A stretch of 64,000 nt of DNA from Staphylococcus pragensis (GCF_004785665.1 NZ_SRPJ01000001.1:1054001-1118000); one strand, 5' to 3'; shown: positions 9,440-20,217, numbered from the stretch's first letter. Numbers and translations: made by a program. Notes: generated from the letters alone by a model not told the origin.

Positions 9440-10852
9440 TTAATCATTAAAAGTACGTTTATCTATTTTACTTTTAGCTTTTTCAGTTCTTTGTTGTTGT
9501 TTAGGTGTTTTGTTACCTTGCTTTTTGTTTGATTGTTTTTTTACACCGTTAGAATTTTCATTTGTATCGTGCGTAATAACACCTTTATCAAATTTAGCTG
9601 AAGCATGACTTTGGTTATTTTTCAAATGTGCTTCATCTCTATTGAACTTTTTAGTTACTAACATAGGAATTTTATTGCTTTTAGATTTAGCAATTGGTTT
9701 TTCAGCTAATAACTCTTCTGTCTTTTTCGCAACATTTTCATCTTTAGTTAATTTATCTTTTTTAGCGTTCGCAGCTTTAGCTATTCTTTTAGCTAATGGT
9801 AAGTTATTTGTATTGTGTGTGTTTGTAACTGAAGGGTTAGCTAAATTATTTTCCGCAGCCTCTGCTTTAACAGCACTTTGTTGAGCAGCAAGTTCTTTAG
9901 CAGTTACTTTTTCTTGAGATTTATCTGATTTAGCTTCTGCTTTCGCTTCTTGAATTTCTTGGGCTTGTGGTGATTGGTCTGCTAAGTTATTTGATGTCTC
10001 TGCTTTAATTGCGTTTTGTTGTGCAACAATTTCTTCTGCACTATTATTTTCATTATTTCTTTGATGATAGTCATTATTCATAGCTTCAACTTTAGCATCC
10101 TGAATTTCATGTGCTTGTGGTGACTGATCTGCTAAGTTGTTTGATGTCTCTGCTTTTATCGCATTTTGTTGTGCTTTCAACTCATCTGAAGTAATATTTG
10201 AATTTTTTCTATTTTTGAAGTCATCAATTTTTTGTTTTACATTTTCAATATTTTCTTCAGCTTGACGTCTAATATGATGATAGTTATCTTTAAACTCTTG
10301 CTCTTTAGCTTTAGCTTGATCAATTTTATCTTGAGCTTTTGTTTTAGTAAGTAAGCCAATAGCAGAACCGATTAAAGCGCCTGTAATAAAGCTTACTACA
10401 AAGTCTTTTCTTGAATTCTTAGTATTGTAAGTATACTGATGACGAGAATTTGTAGTAACTTGACTATTTTGATTGCTTCCTCTATTGTGCAAGTCTTCAC
10501 CAGTGTTGTTTGTTTCAAATGCATCTCTATCATAATGTCTTGTCGCATTTGTATATTGTGCGTTTTCACGTTGATTTGCACCTTGGTTACGTAAATCATT
10601 ACCTGTATTGTAAGATTCAAACGCATCACGATTATAATGTCTTGTCGCATTTGTCTGTGCTGAACCATCTTGTTGGTTAGCGCCTTGACCATGTAAGTCA
10701 TTACCAGTGTTGTTTGTCTCGAATGCATCTCTATCGTAATGTTTTGTCGCATTTGTTTGTGCTACATCACTTTGTTGGTTAGCACCTTGACCATGTAAGT
10801 CATTGCCTGAGTTATGTTTTTCAAACGCATCGCGATTATATTTCTTACTCAT
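9440..10852 (-). CDS. ytxH: YtxH-like repeat-rich membrane protein
   Basis: 470-aa protein. The N-terminus has four tandem units of about 33 residues, each beginning Y-N/D-RDAFE and containing NTG-DL and G-NQ. One hydrophobic segment (about 152-170, FVVSFITGALIGSAIGLL) begins a YtxH-like domain with a charged coiled-coil stretch. The middle has about three copies of a unit with AQQNAIKAETSNNLADQSPQ. The C-terminus is strongly basic and Lys/Asn-rich. The position next to ytxG, murC and aroA-ccpA matches the Bacillus ytxGH locus, which is where the name comes from; function is not established. The start at 10852 has AGGAGG 9 bases upstream; an upstream in-frame start lacks one. Copy number of both repeats probably varies between strains. 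Confidence 0.8.
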   Translation of the reverse strand: MSKKYNRDAFEKHNSGNDLHGQGANQQSDVAQTNATKHYDRDAFETNNTGNDLHGQGANQQDGSAQTNATRHYNRDAFESYNTGNDLRNQGANQRENAQYTNATRHYDRDAFETNNTGEDLHNRGSNQNSQVTTNSRHQYTYNTKNSRKDFVVSFITGALIGSAIGLLTKTKAQDKIDQAKAKEQEFKDNYHHIRRQAEENIENVKQKIDDFKNRKNSNITSDELKAQQNAIKAETSNNLADQSPQAHEIQDAKVEAMNNDYHQRNNENNSAEEIVAQQNAIKAETSNNLADQSPQAQEIQEAKAEAKSDKSQEKVTAKELAAQQSAVKAEAAENNLANPSVTNTHNTNNLPLAKRIAKAANAKKDKLTKDENVAKKTEELLAEKPIAKSKSNKIPMLVTKKFNRDEAHLKNNQSHASAKFDKGVITHDTNENSNGVKKQSNKKQGNKTPKQQQRTEKAKSKIDKRTFND

Positions 10853-10927
10853 GCTAATTCCTCCTATAAGAAATGCACTTAAACAAGTACAAACCTCATT
10901 TAAGTGCATTTGATTGAATCATATTAA

Positions 10928-11443
10928 TTAAAAGTTTTTCTCAACGTTTGTAGTGTAATTTTGATTTGAATGATTTGCATATTTTGCATCATCAGCTACA
11001 GAATTTGTTCTGTAGTTTGCACTTCCTCTGCGGTAGTGTCTATTTTGCCATTTGTCAGCAATTTCCATTGCCACATTTGACCATTGAACTACTTGAGAAA
11101 TTTTATCTTCATTTTGAGAAATGTTATGTGTAATTGAGTTAGTTACACGATCAACTGAACTATTTAAAGTTTGAACTGAATCGCCAATGCCTTTTACGCC
11201 ATCAACAACAGAGTTTAAACGTTCAACTTTACCTTGAATATCTTCAGTTAAGCGATTTGCTTTGTGAAGTAAGTCAGTTGATTCACGAGTGATACCTTGA
11301 ACTTGACCTTCAACACCATCTAGTGTTTTAGCCACATGATCTAAATTCTTTTTAACTGAGATTAAAACTACAAAGATTCCAATACATAAAAGTAAGAATG
11401 CAATTGCAGCGATAATTCCAGCAATTGGTAAAATCCAATCCAT
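10928..11443 (-). CDS. ytxG: DUF948 membrane protein YtxG
   Basis: 171-aa protein with one N-terminal transmembrane helix (about 5-28), then a helical coiled-coil region rich in Val, Asp, Gln and Asn (VEGQVQGITRESTDLLHKAN and further), and a polar tail. This is the DUF948 architecture. In Bacillus ytxG belongs to the general stress regulon; its biochemical role is unknown. It sits between murC and ytxH in the same orientation, 75 bases from each, so co-transcription is likely. Confidence 0.85.
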   Translation of the reverse strand: MDWILPIAGIIAAIAFLLLCIGIFVVLISVKKNLDHVAKTLDGVEGQVQGITRESTDLLHKANRLTEDIQGKVERLNSVVDGVKGIGDSVQTLNSSVDRVTNSITHNISQNEDKISQVVQWSNVAMEIADKWQNRHYRRGSANYRTNSVADDAKYANHSNQNYTTNVEKNF

Positions 11444-11518
11444 TAAAAACGCCTCCTAATTACTTTTAAAATAAAAGTCATTAATTATTAATACCCAACA
11501 TAATTATATATAAACATA

Positions 11519-12832
11519 TTAAAATTCATTTGTAATGCCAATTTTTTCTTCATAAGCGCGTTGAAGTTTTTGAATGTCCCCTGCGCCCATGAATAAAATA
11601 ACTGCATCTTTAAATTCTTTTAATACGTCAATATTATTTTCATCGATTAATGCAGATCCGTCAATACGGTTTATTAAATCTTGGATAGTTAATTCTCCAG
11701 TATTTTCTCGAATAGAACCAAATATTTCACATAAAAATACATGATCAGCTTTGCTTAAGGATTCAGCGAATTCATTTAAGAAAGCTTGTGTTCTAGAAAA
11801 TGTGTGAGGCTGAAATACTGCTACGATTTCTTTGTTAGGATATTTTTTTCGTGCTGTTTCAATTGTAGCACTAATTTCTCTAGGATGGTGAGCATAATCG
11901 TCTACTAATACTTGTTTAGCAACATTTGTTTCATTAAAGCGACGTTTTACACCACCAAATGTTTCTAAAGCCTCTTTAATATTATTTACGTTCATTTTTT
12001 CTAAATAACTAATAGTGATAACTGAGAGTGCATTTTGGATGTTATGGTCACCATATTGAGGCGTTAAGAATTGATCATAATATTCACCATTGATATAAAC
12101 ATCAAATTGCGTTCCTTTATCAGTAATTTGAATATTATCTGCATAAACGTCATCGTTTTTACTTAAACCATAATAATAAATTGGAACATCCGCTTCTAAT
12201 TTTCTTAAATGTTCATCGTCTCCCCAAGCAATAATGGCTTTTTTGACATTATGTGCCATGTTTTGGAAAGCATCAGCTACATCATCTATATCTTTAAAAT
12301 AGTCTGGATGATCAAAATCAATATTAGTCATAATAGCATAATCCGGGTGGTAACTTAAGAAGTGGCGACGGTATTCACATGCTTCAAATGCAAAATAATC
12401 ACTTGCCGGTAATCCCATACCAGTACCATCACCAATTAAGAATGATGTCTTTTTGTCACCATTCATAACATGAGACAATAAACCTGTAGTAGATGTTTTA
12501 CCGTGTGCTCCAGTTACAGCTACAGATGTATATTGACTAATCACTTGACCTAAAAAGTCATGATATTTAATAACATCTAATTTTAAATCATGGGCTTTAA
12601 CGATTTCTTCATGTGTATCTGGAAACGCATTACCTTGTATTACTACCATGCCTTCTTTAATGTTATCAGCACTAAAAGGAAGAATTTTAATTCCTTTATT
12701 TTTTAATGCTACTTCTGTAAATACATAATTTTCAATATCTGAGCCTTGCACTTCATGTCCTAAATCATGCATGATTTGTGCTAAAGAGCTCATTCCTGAG
12801 CCTTTAATACCAACAAAATGATAATGCGTCAT
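11519..12832 (-). CDS. murC: UDP-N-acetylmuramate-L-alanine ligase
   Basis: Cytoplasmic ligase that adds the first amino acid (L-Ala) to UDP-MurNAc in peptidoglycan precursor synthesis. The N-terminal Rossmann motif is [14 protein letters not shown]; the ATP loop is [14 protein letters not shown] near 108-121; then EACEYRRHF and the Mur-ligase DYAHHPREI. 437 aa from the ATG at 12832. An ATG two codons upstream (12838) lies only 4 bases from AAGGAG; the inner one fits the family N-terminus. Only 21 bases separate it from sftA. Confidence 0.96.
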   Translation of the reverse strand: MTHYHFVGIKGSGMSSLAQIMHDLGHEVQGSDIENYVFTEVALKNKGIKILPFSADNIKEGMVVIQGNAFPDTHEEIVKAHDLKLDVIKYHDFLGQVISQYTSVAVTGAHGKTSTTGLLSHVMNGDKKTSFLIGDGTGMGLPASDYFAFEACEYRRHFLSYHPDYAIMTNIDFDHPDYFKDIDDVADAFQNMAHNVKKAIIAWGDDEHLRKLEADVPIYYYGLSKNDDVYADNIQITDKGTQFDVYINGEYYDQFLTPQYGDHNIQNALSVITISYLEKMNVNNIKEALETFGGVKRRFNETNVAKQVLVDDYAHHPREISATIETARKKYPNKEIVAVFQPHTFSRTQAFLNEFAESLSKADHVFLCEIFGSIRENTGELTIQDLINRIDGSALIDENNIDVLKEFKDAVILFMGAGDIQKLQRAYEEKIGITNEF

Positions 12833-12853
12833 AACCATAAAACTCCTTTTAAA

Positions 12854-15800
12854 TTAATCTTTCTTTAAATCTTCTTCTGTTATATATACATCTCTTGGTT
12901 TCGAACCATTAGCGCCAGAAATATAATTTAACTGTTCTAATTGGTCTACGATTCTAGCTGCACGATTGTATCCAATTTGAAAATGTCTTTGAATTGAAGA
13001 AGTAGAAATATGTCCTTCTTTAACCATAAATTCACATACATCATCAAATAGTTCATCTTGAGCTTGTGTTTGATTCTTTTTCAGTAATTCTTTTTCTTCA
13101 AATAAATAATTGGGCTCTCTTTGCGCTTTAATGAAATCAACGACTTCATCGATTTCATCATCTGACACAAATGTACCTTGTACACGTATAGGTTTATTCA
13201 TACCGCTGCCTAAGTAAAGCATATCGCCATAACCTAATAATCGTTCTGCGCCACCACTATCTAAAATAGTACGTGAATCTACGCTTGATGACACCATAAA
13301 CGCAATACGTGTAGGAATGTTAGCTTTAATTAATCCTGTAATGACATTTACTGATGGTCTTTGAGTTGCGACAAGCATATGGATTCCACATGCACGTGCT
13401 TTCTGAGCAATTCTTGCGATAGATTGTTCCACTTCTTGTGGAGCCATCATCATTAAATCAGCTAACTCATCAATAACAATAACAATTTTTGGCATTCTTT
13501 GCTCATATGACGCTTTTTTATTGAAAGCAGTAATATTTCTCACATGGTATTGCGCAAATAATTTATAACGGCGTTCCATTTCCTCTACAGCCCATTTTAA
13601 ACTTTGAGTGGCTGCTTTTACATCTGTAATAACTGGTGACACGAGATGTGGTAAATCATTGTATGGAGCCAATTCAACCATTTTCGGATCAATTAATAAT
13701 AATCTTAATTCTTCAGGGTGATTCTTATAGAGTAATGACATTAAGATACTATTGATACAAACAGACTTACCAGAACCTGTCGCACCTGCAATAAGTGCAT
13801 GAGGCGTCTTAGCAATATCCATAAGCAATGGATCATTATTAATACGATTACCCATTGCTACAGTTAATTTAGATTCAGCATTTTTAAATTTATCTGTTTC
13901 TAAAATGGATTTTAAGTTAACTTTAGTTGGATTTTGGTTAGGAACCTCAATACCGACTAAACTTGTTCCAGGAATTGGCGCTTCAATTCTAATATCTTTT
14001 GCAGCTAGCGCCATTTTTATATCATCCTGCAGTGCTGTAATTCTTGAAACTTTAACCCCTTTTTCAACTGCTAATTCAAATCGAGTAACACTTGGACCTT
14101 CAGTAACATTTTGAACTTCAGCAGGCACATTAAAATAATAGAATGCATCATTTAACTCTTGCTTTTTCTCTTCAATCCAAGCTTCATCAATTTCATGAGT
14201 TTCAGGGTTCTCAAGTAAATCTAAGCTTGGTAATTTAATGTTTGGCCCTTTTCGAATCGCAGGTTTAGACACTTCAGTTTCAGCATTGTTTGCTTGATTA
14301 CCTTCTTTAGTTGCACCACTAGCTTCATTTGAAGGTACTGAATTGCTTTCTATTGGAGCTTTTGTTTCTTGTTTAGTAACAATTTCTGTTGATAATGACT
14401 TTTCAGCAGTGTTGTCGTTATTACGGTCACTAATTACTTCCTGCGTATCATTAGATGAGTTCTCAGACTGGTTTAGTTTACTATGATTTGAATGATCTGC
14501 TTCAGAATTAGTTTGTTGGTTAGCAACTTGTTTACCATTAGAGATAGACGTTTCTACTTTTCTGCCATTATTTACCAGTGTAGAAGAGTTGTCATTATCT
14601 TCTTTTTTAACTTTCGTTTCTGGTTTCAATTCAGGCACTGCTACTTTACGTGATTTCTTTTTAAATGCATCCATCATACGCTTTTTATCAGACGGCGTCA
14701 TAACTACATTAAATGGTTTGCTACCTGGCTTAATTGATTGTTTAAGCGATTTTTTAGGTTGCTCAAGCTGATTTTCATTGTTGTTATGATGCTCATCTGT
14801 TGTTGCTTTGTTAGTTACAGTATCATCAATATTAGAAGAATTATTTCCTTCTAAATCATGTGTTTTAGCTTGAGAATTGTCAGCTGAATAATCATTGTAT
14901 GAATTTCTCATCTCATTTTCTTTTTTGTCTGTATCTTCATGAGGTTTTGTTGCATATTCCGTTTCTGACTCTACTGCATTTTGAACAAAATCATTAGTTT
15001 CATGTTGAGTTTGAGATGAATTTGATTGATTTTCATTCATGGTCGAATCATCTTGAGATAAAGTACTGTTTGATGATTCTTCAGCTGAATTATCTTCCTC
15101 TTGCGCTTTATAAGAGCCATCTTGAGCTTTATCAAGTTCGCGATAATTCGCTTCATCTATAGTCGTCTCATCACTTTTACTTGAATTATAAGGTGCATCA
15201 TCTTCGTTATTGTCATGAACCTTGGTGTGTTCATTTGAAACATCCTCAATTTGTCCTTCACTATCTTTATCAACTAATGTTGATTCTTGATTAGAAATTA
15301 GTTGAGTAGTGTCATCTAAGTGTTGTACTGAAGAATCTTCTGATTCAAATTGCTTTTTATCTTCTTGAGCATTTTCAACCTTCACATCTTCATCTTTCAC
15401 TTGTTGAACGCTCGGCACTTGATTTAAATCAATTTCTTCATAATTATACGGTGATGCTTCATTTAAGTCCTCAACTTGTTGTTGCTCTATATCATCAGTG
15501 TTTACATTTGTTGATTGTGATTCACGAGACGCCTGAGTAATATCATGAGGTTTCGCTTCAATTACATTGTCTGTATCATTCTCATTTGTTGTAGATGATT
15601 GATCTGTCTTTTTACCGAATGATTCATCGTCAAGTGAACTTTCTCCTGTATATTGCTTAGCTTGTTGCGCATACATTTCGTCAATTGCTTTTTGAATATC
15701 ATCATCTTCATTATTTGCTTGCTGACGCTTATTTTGTAAAGCTTCTTTAAACTTACGTTTTTGTTGCGCTTTACGTTCTCTTTCTTTTCTAATTTCTTCA

Positions 15801-16768
15801 ACAATTTGTGAAGCATAGATATTTTCAATATTAATTGTATTATCTCTTTGAGAATAATTAGGTGTTTTTTCATTTGAAGAGAGAGTCTCGTTAGTTTCTG
15901 TATTATCTATTGCATTATCAGACACTTCATTCACTGAAGAATGTTTATCTTCATCTTTTGACACACTAATATTATTATTTTTTGAAAATGTTTCTGCAGG
16001 TTTTTCTTCATTATGAGTAACACGTTCTGCCGTATTAGCATAACCTTTAGTTGAATCTGCTTTATTATCCTCTGAATCTTTGGCAGGCGGTATCACGCCA
16101 TTTCTTATAGGACGACGTTTTTTAGTACCAAAAATAGCAGAAGGAACTTCAGAAGTTTTAAAGCTCGACTTATGATATGTAGAATGAGGACGCGTATTAT
16201 AACTTGATTTAAAACGCTCTGATTGCAATTTCACACGCTCATAATCATTAAAATTTCGTTGAGAAGTAGAGTATTTACTTCTTTGTGAATTTACGTGATT
16301 AGAACTTGACTGAGTAGAAACATTTTCACGTCTATGTGAAGGTCTTTCTTTAATTGAAGGGATACCAGTGTCATCATGATTGGTATATTTTCTTCTACGA
16401 CGTCTTCTCGTATCTTGAGCGCTATCATAAGCTTGAGTTTGTTCAGAAGCTTGATTAAAGTCGTCATAATGATATGAACCGTAGTCGTATAAATCTTCGT
16501 TATTGTATGAAGTATCGTTATGATAGGTTTCATCTTCATTGCTATTCTCTTGATAAATAGCATCTTCAGCCTCATCCGTATCTCTACCAACGTCTATTGG
16601 GAAACGAAATTTACCTTTTGGTCGGTCATAAATATCATCATTTTCAGGAAGTAATGCATTATCATCATTCATTTGTGTTTTTGAGTCCTGACGACGTTTG
16701 TTTTTACGTCTTAATAATTCTTCATTCGAATTATTATCATTGCCAAATAATTCATCAAACCAACTCAT
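12854..16768 (-). CDS. sftA: DNA translocase of the FtsK/SpoIIIE family (SftA-like)
   Basis: 1304 aa. Roughly the first 800 residues are low-complexity, very acidic and Asn/Ser/Gln-rich, with no transmembrane helix, so this matches the soluble SftA type and not membrane-bound FtsK/SpoIIIE. The motor lies in the last 450 residues: Walker A GATGSGKS near 990, Walker B IVIVIDELADLMM, and a C-terminal winged-helix gamma domain (EGHISTSSIQRHFQIGYNRAARI). Family role: moving chromosomal DNA away from the closing septum. It lies between murC and ytpR as in Bacillus. The long disordered part probably evolves quickly and differs in length between species. Confidence 0.92.
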   Translation of the reverse strand: MSWFDELFGNDNNSNEELLRRKNKRRQDSKTQMNDDNALLPENDDIYDRPKGKFRFPIDVGRDTDEAEDAIYQENSNEDETYHNDTSYNNEDLYDYGSYHYDDFNQASEQTQAYDSAQDTRRRRRRKYTNHDDTGIPSIKERPSHRRENVSTQSSSNHVNSQRSKYSTSQRNFNDYERVKLQSERFKSSYNTRPHSTYHKSSFKTSEVPSAIFGTKKRRPIRNGVIPPAKDSEDNKADSTKGYANTAERVTHNEEKPAETFSKNNNISVSKDEDKHSSVNEVSDNAIDNTETNETLSSNEKTPNYSQRDNTINIENIYASQIVEEIRKERERKAQQKRKFKEALQNKRQQANNEDDDIQKAIDEMYAQQAKQYTGESSLDDESFGKKTDQSSTTNENDTDNVIEAKPHDITQASRESQSTNVNTDDIEQQQVEDLNEASPYNYEEIDLNQVPSVQQVKDEDVKVENAQEDKKQFESEDSSVQHLDDTTQLISNQESTLVDKDSEGQIEDVSNEHTKVHDNNEDDAPYNSSKSDETTIDEANYRELDKAQDGSYKAQEEDNSAEESSNSTLSQDDSTMNENQSNSSQTQHETNDFVQNAVESETEYATKPHEDTDKKENEMRNSYNDYSADNSQAKTHDLEGNNSSNIDDTVTNKATTDEHHNNNENQLEQPKKSLKQSIKPGSKPFNVVMTPSDKKRMMDAFKKKSRKVAVPELKPETKVKKEDNDNSSTLVNNGRKVETSISNGKQVANQQTNSEADHSNHSKLNQSENSSNDTQEVISDRNNDNTAEKSLSTEIVTKQETKAPIESNSVPSNEASGATKEGNQANNAETEVSKPAIRKGPNIKLPSLDLLENPETHEIDEAWIEEKKQELNDAFYYFNVPAEVQNVTEGPSVTRFELAVEKGVKVSRITALQDDIKMALAAKDIRIEAPIPGTSLVGIEVPNQNPTKVNLKSILETDKFKNAESKLTVAMGNRINNDPLLMDIAKTPHALIAGATGSGKSVCINSILMSLLYKNHPEELRLLLIDPKMVELAPYNDLPHLVSPVITDVKAATQSLKWAVEEMERRYKLFAQYHVRNITAFNKKASYEQRMPKIVIVIDELADLMMMAPQEVEQSIARIAQKARACGIHMLVATQRPSVNVITGLIKANIPTRIAFMVSSSVDSRTILDSGGAERLLGYGDMLYLGSGMNKPIRVQGTFVSDDEIDEVVDFIKAQREPNYLFEEKELLKKNQTQAQDELFDDVCEFMVKEGHISTSSIQRHFQIGYNRAARIVDQLEQLNYISGANGSKPRDVYITEEDLKKD

Positions 16769-16788
16769 ACACTCACATCCTTCCTTTT

Positions 16789-17385
16789 TTAATCAAAAAA
16801 TGCTTGACCGACTTGATAATCGTCAGATAGTACCATGATACCTTTTTCTTGAGGCGCATTTGGCAAGTTTAATTCTTTCATGGAACAAACCATACCACTT
16901 GAAGCAACACCACGTAATTCAGCGTCTTTAATAACCATACCACTTGGCATAACAGCACCTACTTTAGCAACAACTACTTTTTGTCCGGCTTCAACATTTG
17001 GTGCACCACACACAATTTGCAAGTTTTCATTACCTACGTTAACTTTTAAAATACTTAATTTATCTGCATTAGGATGTTTATCTTTAGTTTCAACATATCC
17101 TACGACAAATTTAGGTGATAAATCTGCATCTAATTTGTAATCTATACTAGATTTATCGATTGCTTGTTGCAATGCGTCAACCAATTCTGGCGTTAATTTG
17201 ATATGACCATTTTCTTGAATTTTGAAGTAGTTAGAGAATCCAAAAATATTAAATCCAACTACTTTATCTCCGTCTTTGATAACAACGATATCATTTTGTT
17301 TATCATATTCGAACGGACCATTTGTAGGTTCGATTTGTAGGAATGCTACGTCCCCTACCCCTGCATTATTATAAAATAAATTCAT
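16789..17385 (-). CDS. ytpR: YtpR family tRNA-binding domain protein
   Basis: 198 aa with an OB-fold tRNA-binding domain in its C-terminal half ([26 protein letters not shown], then QIVCGAPNV and [12 protein letters not shown]), like that at the start of PheT. N-terminal half is a small DUF4479-type domain. A trans-acting tRNA-binding role is inferred from the family. 13 bases separate it from ytpQ and 20 from sftA, which points to one transcript. Confidence 0.9.
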   Translation of the reverse strand: MNLFYNNAGVGDVAFLQIEPTNGPFEYDKQNDIVVIKDGDKVVGFNIFGFSNYFKIQENGHIKLTPELVDALQQAIDKSSIDYKLDADLSPKFVVGYVETKDKHPNADKLSILKVNVGNENLQIVCGAPNVEAGQKVVVAKVGAVMPSGMVIKDAELRGVASSGMVCSMKELNLPNAPQEKGIMVLSDDYQVGQAFFD

Positions 17386-17397
17386 TGTAACTCTCCT

Positions 17398-18258
17398 CTA
17401 TTTATCTTTATTATTAAACTTTTTACGATTCGCTTCCAAACGCTGAATAACATTAGGATCGCGTTTCTGTTTATTATTTTTACCTAGAATAAATATAGGT
17501 TCAAAATGTCCTTTTTCATAACCAAAAGATAATGATGTAATAGGAACTAATCCTTTAGTGAAAAATTCCATAGTTAAATGTGCCATCACATCATAACCTG
17601 TTTTATTACGAATATCTGCGATAATTAATACATCTTGATGCGGAACGGCTACTAACATTTCGCCTTCGCACTGACTATAAATCTCATCTAAAAATTTAGT
17701 ATTTAGAATACGACTTGCATCATATCCATCATTAGAATTCACGAAATAAAAAATATTTCCTTTTACTTCGTCAGTTTTATATTTATTCTGTAATTTACGA
17801 ATATTAAATAAAGACATTTCTTTAACTTGTTGTTCAGTTATACCTAATTGTTTAAGCATACTTTCGTCAATCAAACGGTAAGATTTACCTAAATCCAGTG
17901 CGTAGTAAATGTTAGTTTCTGCAGTATGCTTTTCAATAATAAATGGATGACCTTCTTTAGTTTTTTTATCAAAACTTGCTGAACGAATAACAGGCATAAT
18001 TTGGATATCTTGCATTTTATTTAGACTATCATCATTCATTTGAGCAATTGCTTCTTCGACATAATAAACAATTTCATCCACTATTTTTTCTTTTTGTTCT
18101 TCATACTTGGCAACAATCGCATTTAATTTGATTGTGACGCCTTTATGATTGTCTTGTCTATAAATACGTAACGTTTCTTCTTCGCGGTCGAACTTAAAAT
18201 CGACATCTAAGCTACTTAAACGTTGTTTAATTTTATCTCTCATTTGAAAGACATTCAT
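17398..18258 (-). CDS. ytpQ: DUF1444 protein YtpQ
   Basis: 286-aa soluble protein of the DUF1444 family, conserved in Bacillales beside ytpP and ytpR; molecular function unknown. It begins [14 protein letters not shown] and includes [13 protein letters not shown] and YDASRILN. The ATG at 18258 is preferred: the in-frame GTG at 18267 lies inside the AGGAGTG ribosome site. Confidence 0.87.
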   Translation of the reverse strand: MNVFQMRDKIKQRLSSLDVDFKFDREEETLRIYRQDNHKGVTIKLNAIVAKYEEQKEKIVDEIVYYVEEAIAQMNDDSLNKMQDIQIMPVIRSASFDKKTKEGHPFIIEKHTAETNIYYALDLGKSYRLIDESMLKQLGITEQQVKEMSLFNIRKLQNKYKTDEVKGNIFYFVNSNDGYDASRILNTKFLDEIYSQCEGEMLVAVPHQDVLIIADIRNKTGYDVMAHLTMEFFTKGLVPITSLSFGYEKGHFEPIFILGKNNKQKRDPNVIQRLEANRKKFNNKDK

Positions 18259-18393
18259 TTTTAACACTCCTATTTCGCACCTTATAATATTTTACAATAA
18301 ATAAGTACCTAATTACAGAGAAATCAAAGTATTACTTAAATAGAATTCTATTTTTCTACTTAAAATGAGGTACAAAATCATTATTATAAAATA

Positions 18394-18705
18394 TTACTTG
18401 TACTGATTTAAAAATTCGTCAATTTGTTCAATTGATTTACGTTCTTTTCCAATATAGCTACCTACTAATTCACCTTGTTTAAAGACTAAAAAGCTTGGAA
18501 TACCCATAATATCATTTTCAATAGCTAAATCGATAAATTCGTCTCTATCTACTGATACGAATTTAAAATCTTTATATTTTTCTTCTAGTTTTGGTAAATC
18601 TGGTTCAATCACTCGACAGTCTGGACACCATCCTGCAGTAAATTCAAATACAGTATTTTCTTGTTTTAATTCATTAAATTGTTGTTCAGATTCTAATTTA
18701 ATCAT
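18394..18705 (-). CDS. ytpP: Thioredoxin-like protein YtpP
   Basis: 103-aa thioredoxin-fold protein. The redox motif is WCPDC near residue 28, with the cis-proline segment MGIPSF near 74. A cytosolic thiol-disulfide role is inferred. The start at 18705 has AGGAG 8 bases upstream; the longer in-frame extension has none and would run into the ytoP stop. Part of the ytoP-ytpP-ytpQ-ytpR run. Confidence 0.9.
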   Translation of the reverse strand: MIKLESEQQFNELKQENTVFEFTAGWCPDCRVIEPDLPKLEEKYKDFKFVSVDRDEFIDLAIENDIMGIPSFLVFKQGELVGSYIGKERKSIEQIDEFLNQYK

Positions 18706-18721
18706 TTTATCTCTCCTAATA

Positions 18722-19795
18722 TTAGTCTTGATATTGTAATTGTTTAATTGTTTGATCATCTAAATTTAAAATAGCGTATTGCAATAATTCACGTGCCGCA
18801 TAATAATCTCTAATATCAAATACAGCATCAGTGCTATGAATATACCTTGCACATACGCCTATTACAGCAGTTGGCACACCTTGATTTGCTTTGTGGATTT
18901 CTCCCCCATCAGTGCCGCCTGGCGAAATATAATATTGATGCTTAATATTATGTTCTTTAGTTAAATCTAATAAATAGTTTTTAAAGTTAGGCTGAAGAAT
19001 CATCGTACCATCTTTAATACGGATGAGTGTACCTCCGCCTAATTCTCCAGATAACTGTTGTACTCCTTTAATATCGTTCGCCGGAGAACAATCTACTACA
19101 AATGCGATATCAGGTTGAATCATTTCTGTCGCTGCTTTCGCTCCTCTTAAACCTACTTCTTCTTGGACATTGGCACCAACATATAAATCAACATCCAACT
19201 CGACATCTTTTAACAATTCTAATATCTCAATAGCAATGACACAACCATATCGATTATCCCATGCTTTCGCACTAAATCGATGCTCTGATAATTGAGTGAA
19301 AGGAGTATAAGGTACAATCGTGTCCCCTATTTCAATTCCACGCTCACGTACTTCCTCTGCACTTTCTGAACCAATATCTAACATTAAATCTTTAATCTCA
19401 GGCACCGCTTCGTTACCTGTTCTAAAATGTTTTGGGATGTTTGAAACTACCCCAATAACGTGTTCGCCATCTCTATTTTTAACTTGTAAGCGTTGACCTT
19501 GCCATATATCATTTGCCACGCCCCCAAGATTTGTAAATTGAATCATTCCATTAGAAGTAATATTCGTAATCATAAAGCCAATCTCATCCATGTGAGCAGC
19601 AATCATCACACGTTTAGCATTTTCTTTTTTAGATTTCTTTACGCCATAGAAACCACCCATATGATTAGTTATAAATTCATCTACATATGATTTCATTTCT
19701 TGTTTCATATATGCACGCACGTTGTCTTCAAAGCCTGGCGCGCCATGCAGTTCAGTTAATGTTTGAATTCTTTTCAATGTTTTGTCGTTTTGCAT
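18722..19795 (-). CDS. ytoP: M42 family metallo-aminopeptidase YtoP
   Basis: 357-aa M42 peptidase (glutamyl aminopeptidase/deblocking type). Metal-binding segments are visible: MIAAHMDEIGFM near 67-78, AWDNRYGC near 182, the acidic pair in NVQEEVGLRGA near 212, and DCSPAND near 238. It probably trims N-terminal residues from peptides in the cytosol. First gene of the long minus-strand run. Confidence 0.92.
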   Translation of the reverse strand: MQNDKTLKRIQTLTELHGAPGFEDNVRAYMKQEMKSYVDEFITNHMGGFYGVKKSKKENAKRVMIAAHMDEIGFMITNITSNGMIQFTNLGGVANDIWQGQRLQVKNRDGEHVIGVVSNIPKHFRTGNEAVPEIKDLMLDIGSESAEEVRERGIEIGDTIVPYTPFTQLSEHRFSAKAWDNRYGCVIAIEILELLKDVELDVDLYVGANVQEEVGLRGAKAATEMIQPDIAFVVDCSPANDIKGVQQLSGELGGGTLIRIKDGTMILQPNFKNYLLDLTKEHNIKHQYYISPGGTDGGEIHKANQGVPTAVIGVCARYIHSTDAVFDIRDYYAARELLQYAILNLDDQTIKQLQYQD

Positions 19796-19880
19796 TTAAA
19801 TAACACGCTCCTCAAATGTATTATATCATTTTGAATATGGTAAACTAATGATACGAATTCATTAAGAGAGGTAAGAGGTT

Positions 19881-20198
19881 ATGACACGTCAAACAATTAA
19901 ATTCATCACAATTCCTGTAGTACTAACAGTTGGCGTTTCTACAGCAATTTTGTTTTATTATCTTCTTGACAATAAAAAAGTCAAACAGCCAAATAAAGTG
20001 TTAGACGAAGCTAAATCTTATTTCATGAATATAAGAGGCTCCTACATTCTTCATGAGGCATATGTAGACAATGATAAGTATCCTAATCGTTTAATTTATC
20101 AAGGCGGAATCACTCAAGATAAGCACAATAAAATTATAGAATATATCTTCTATGCAGATGCTTACACTGGTGAAATATTAACTATCGAAGAGTTGTAG
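19881..20198 (+). CDS. Small PepSY-like membrane-anchored protein
   Basis: 105 aa. One N-terminal transmembrane helix (about 8-28) exposes a small extracytoplasmic domain ending in IIEYIFYADAYTGEILTIEEL, the pattern of PepSY-type domains. There is no lipobox cysteine. The ribosome site is GAGGTAAGAGG. It stands alone, divergent from ytoP, with its own terminator. Function unknown; similar domains often inhibit or chaperone exported enzymes. Confidence 0.72.
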   Translation: MTRQTIKFITIPVVLTVGVSTAILFYYLLDNKKVKQPNKVLDEAKSYFMNIRGSYILHEAYVDNDKYPNRLIYQGGITQDKHNKIIEYIFYADAYTGEILTIEEL

Positions 20199-20217
20199 AT
20201 AACTGCATATATAAAAT

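Noticed and set aside
10390..10852. CRISPR-like direct repeats
   Set aside because: The repeats are about 99 bp units in frame inside ytxH, encode conserved residues and have no unique spacers.
15562..16590. Extra minus-strand ORFs inside sftA
   Set aside because: They are out-of-frame readings of the low-complexity arm, rich in Met, Ile and Lys, and lack ribosome sites.
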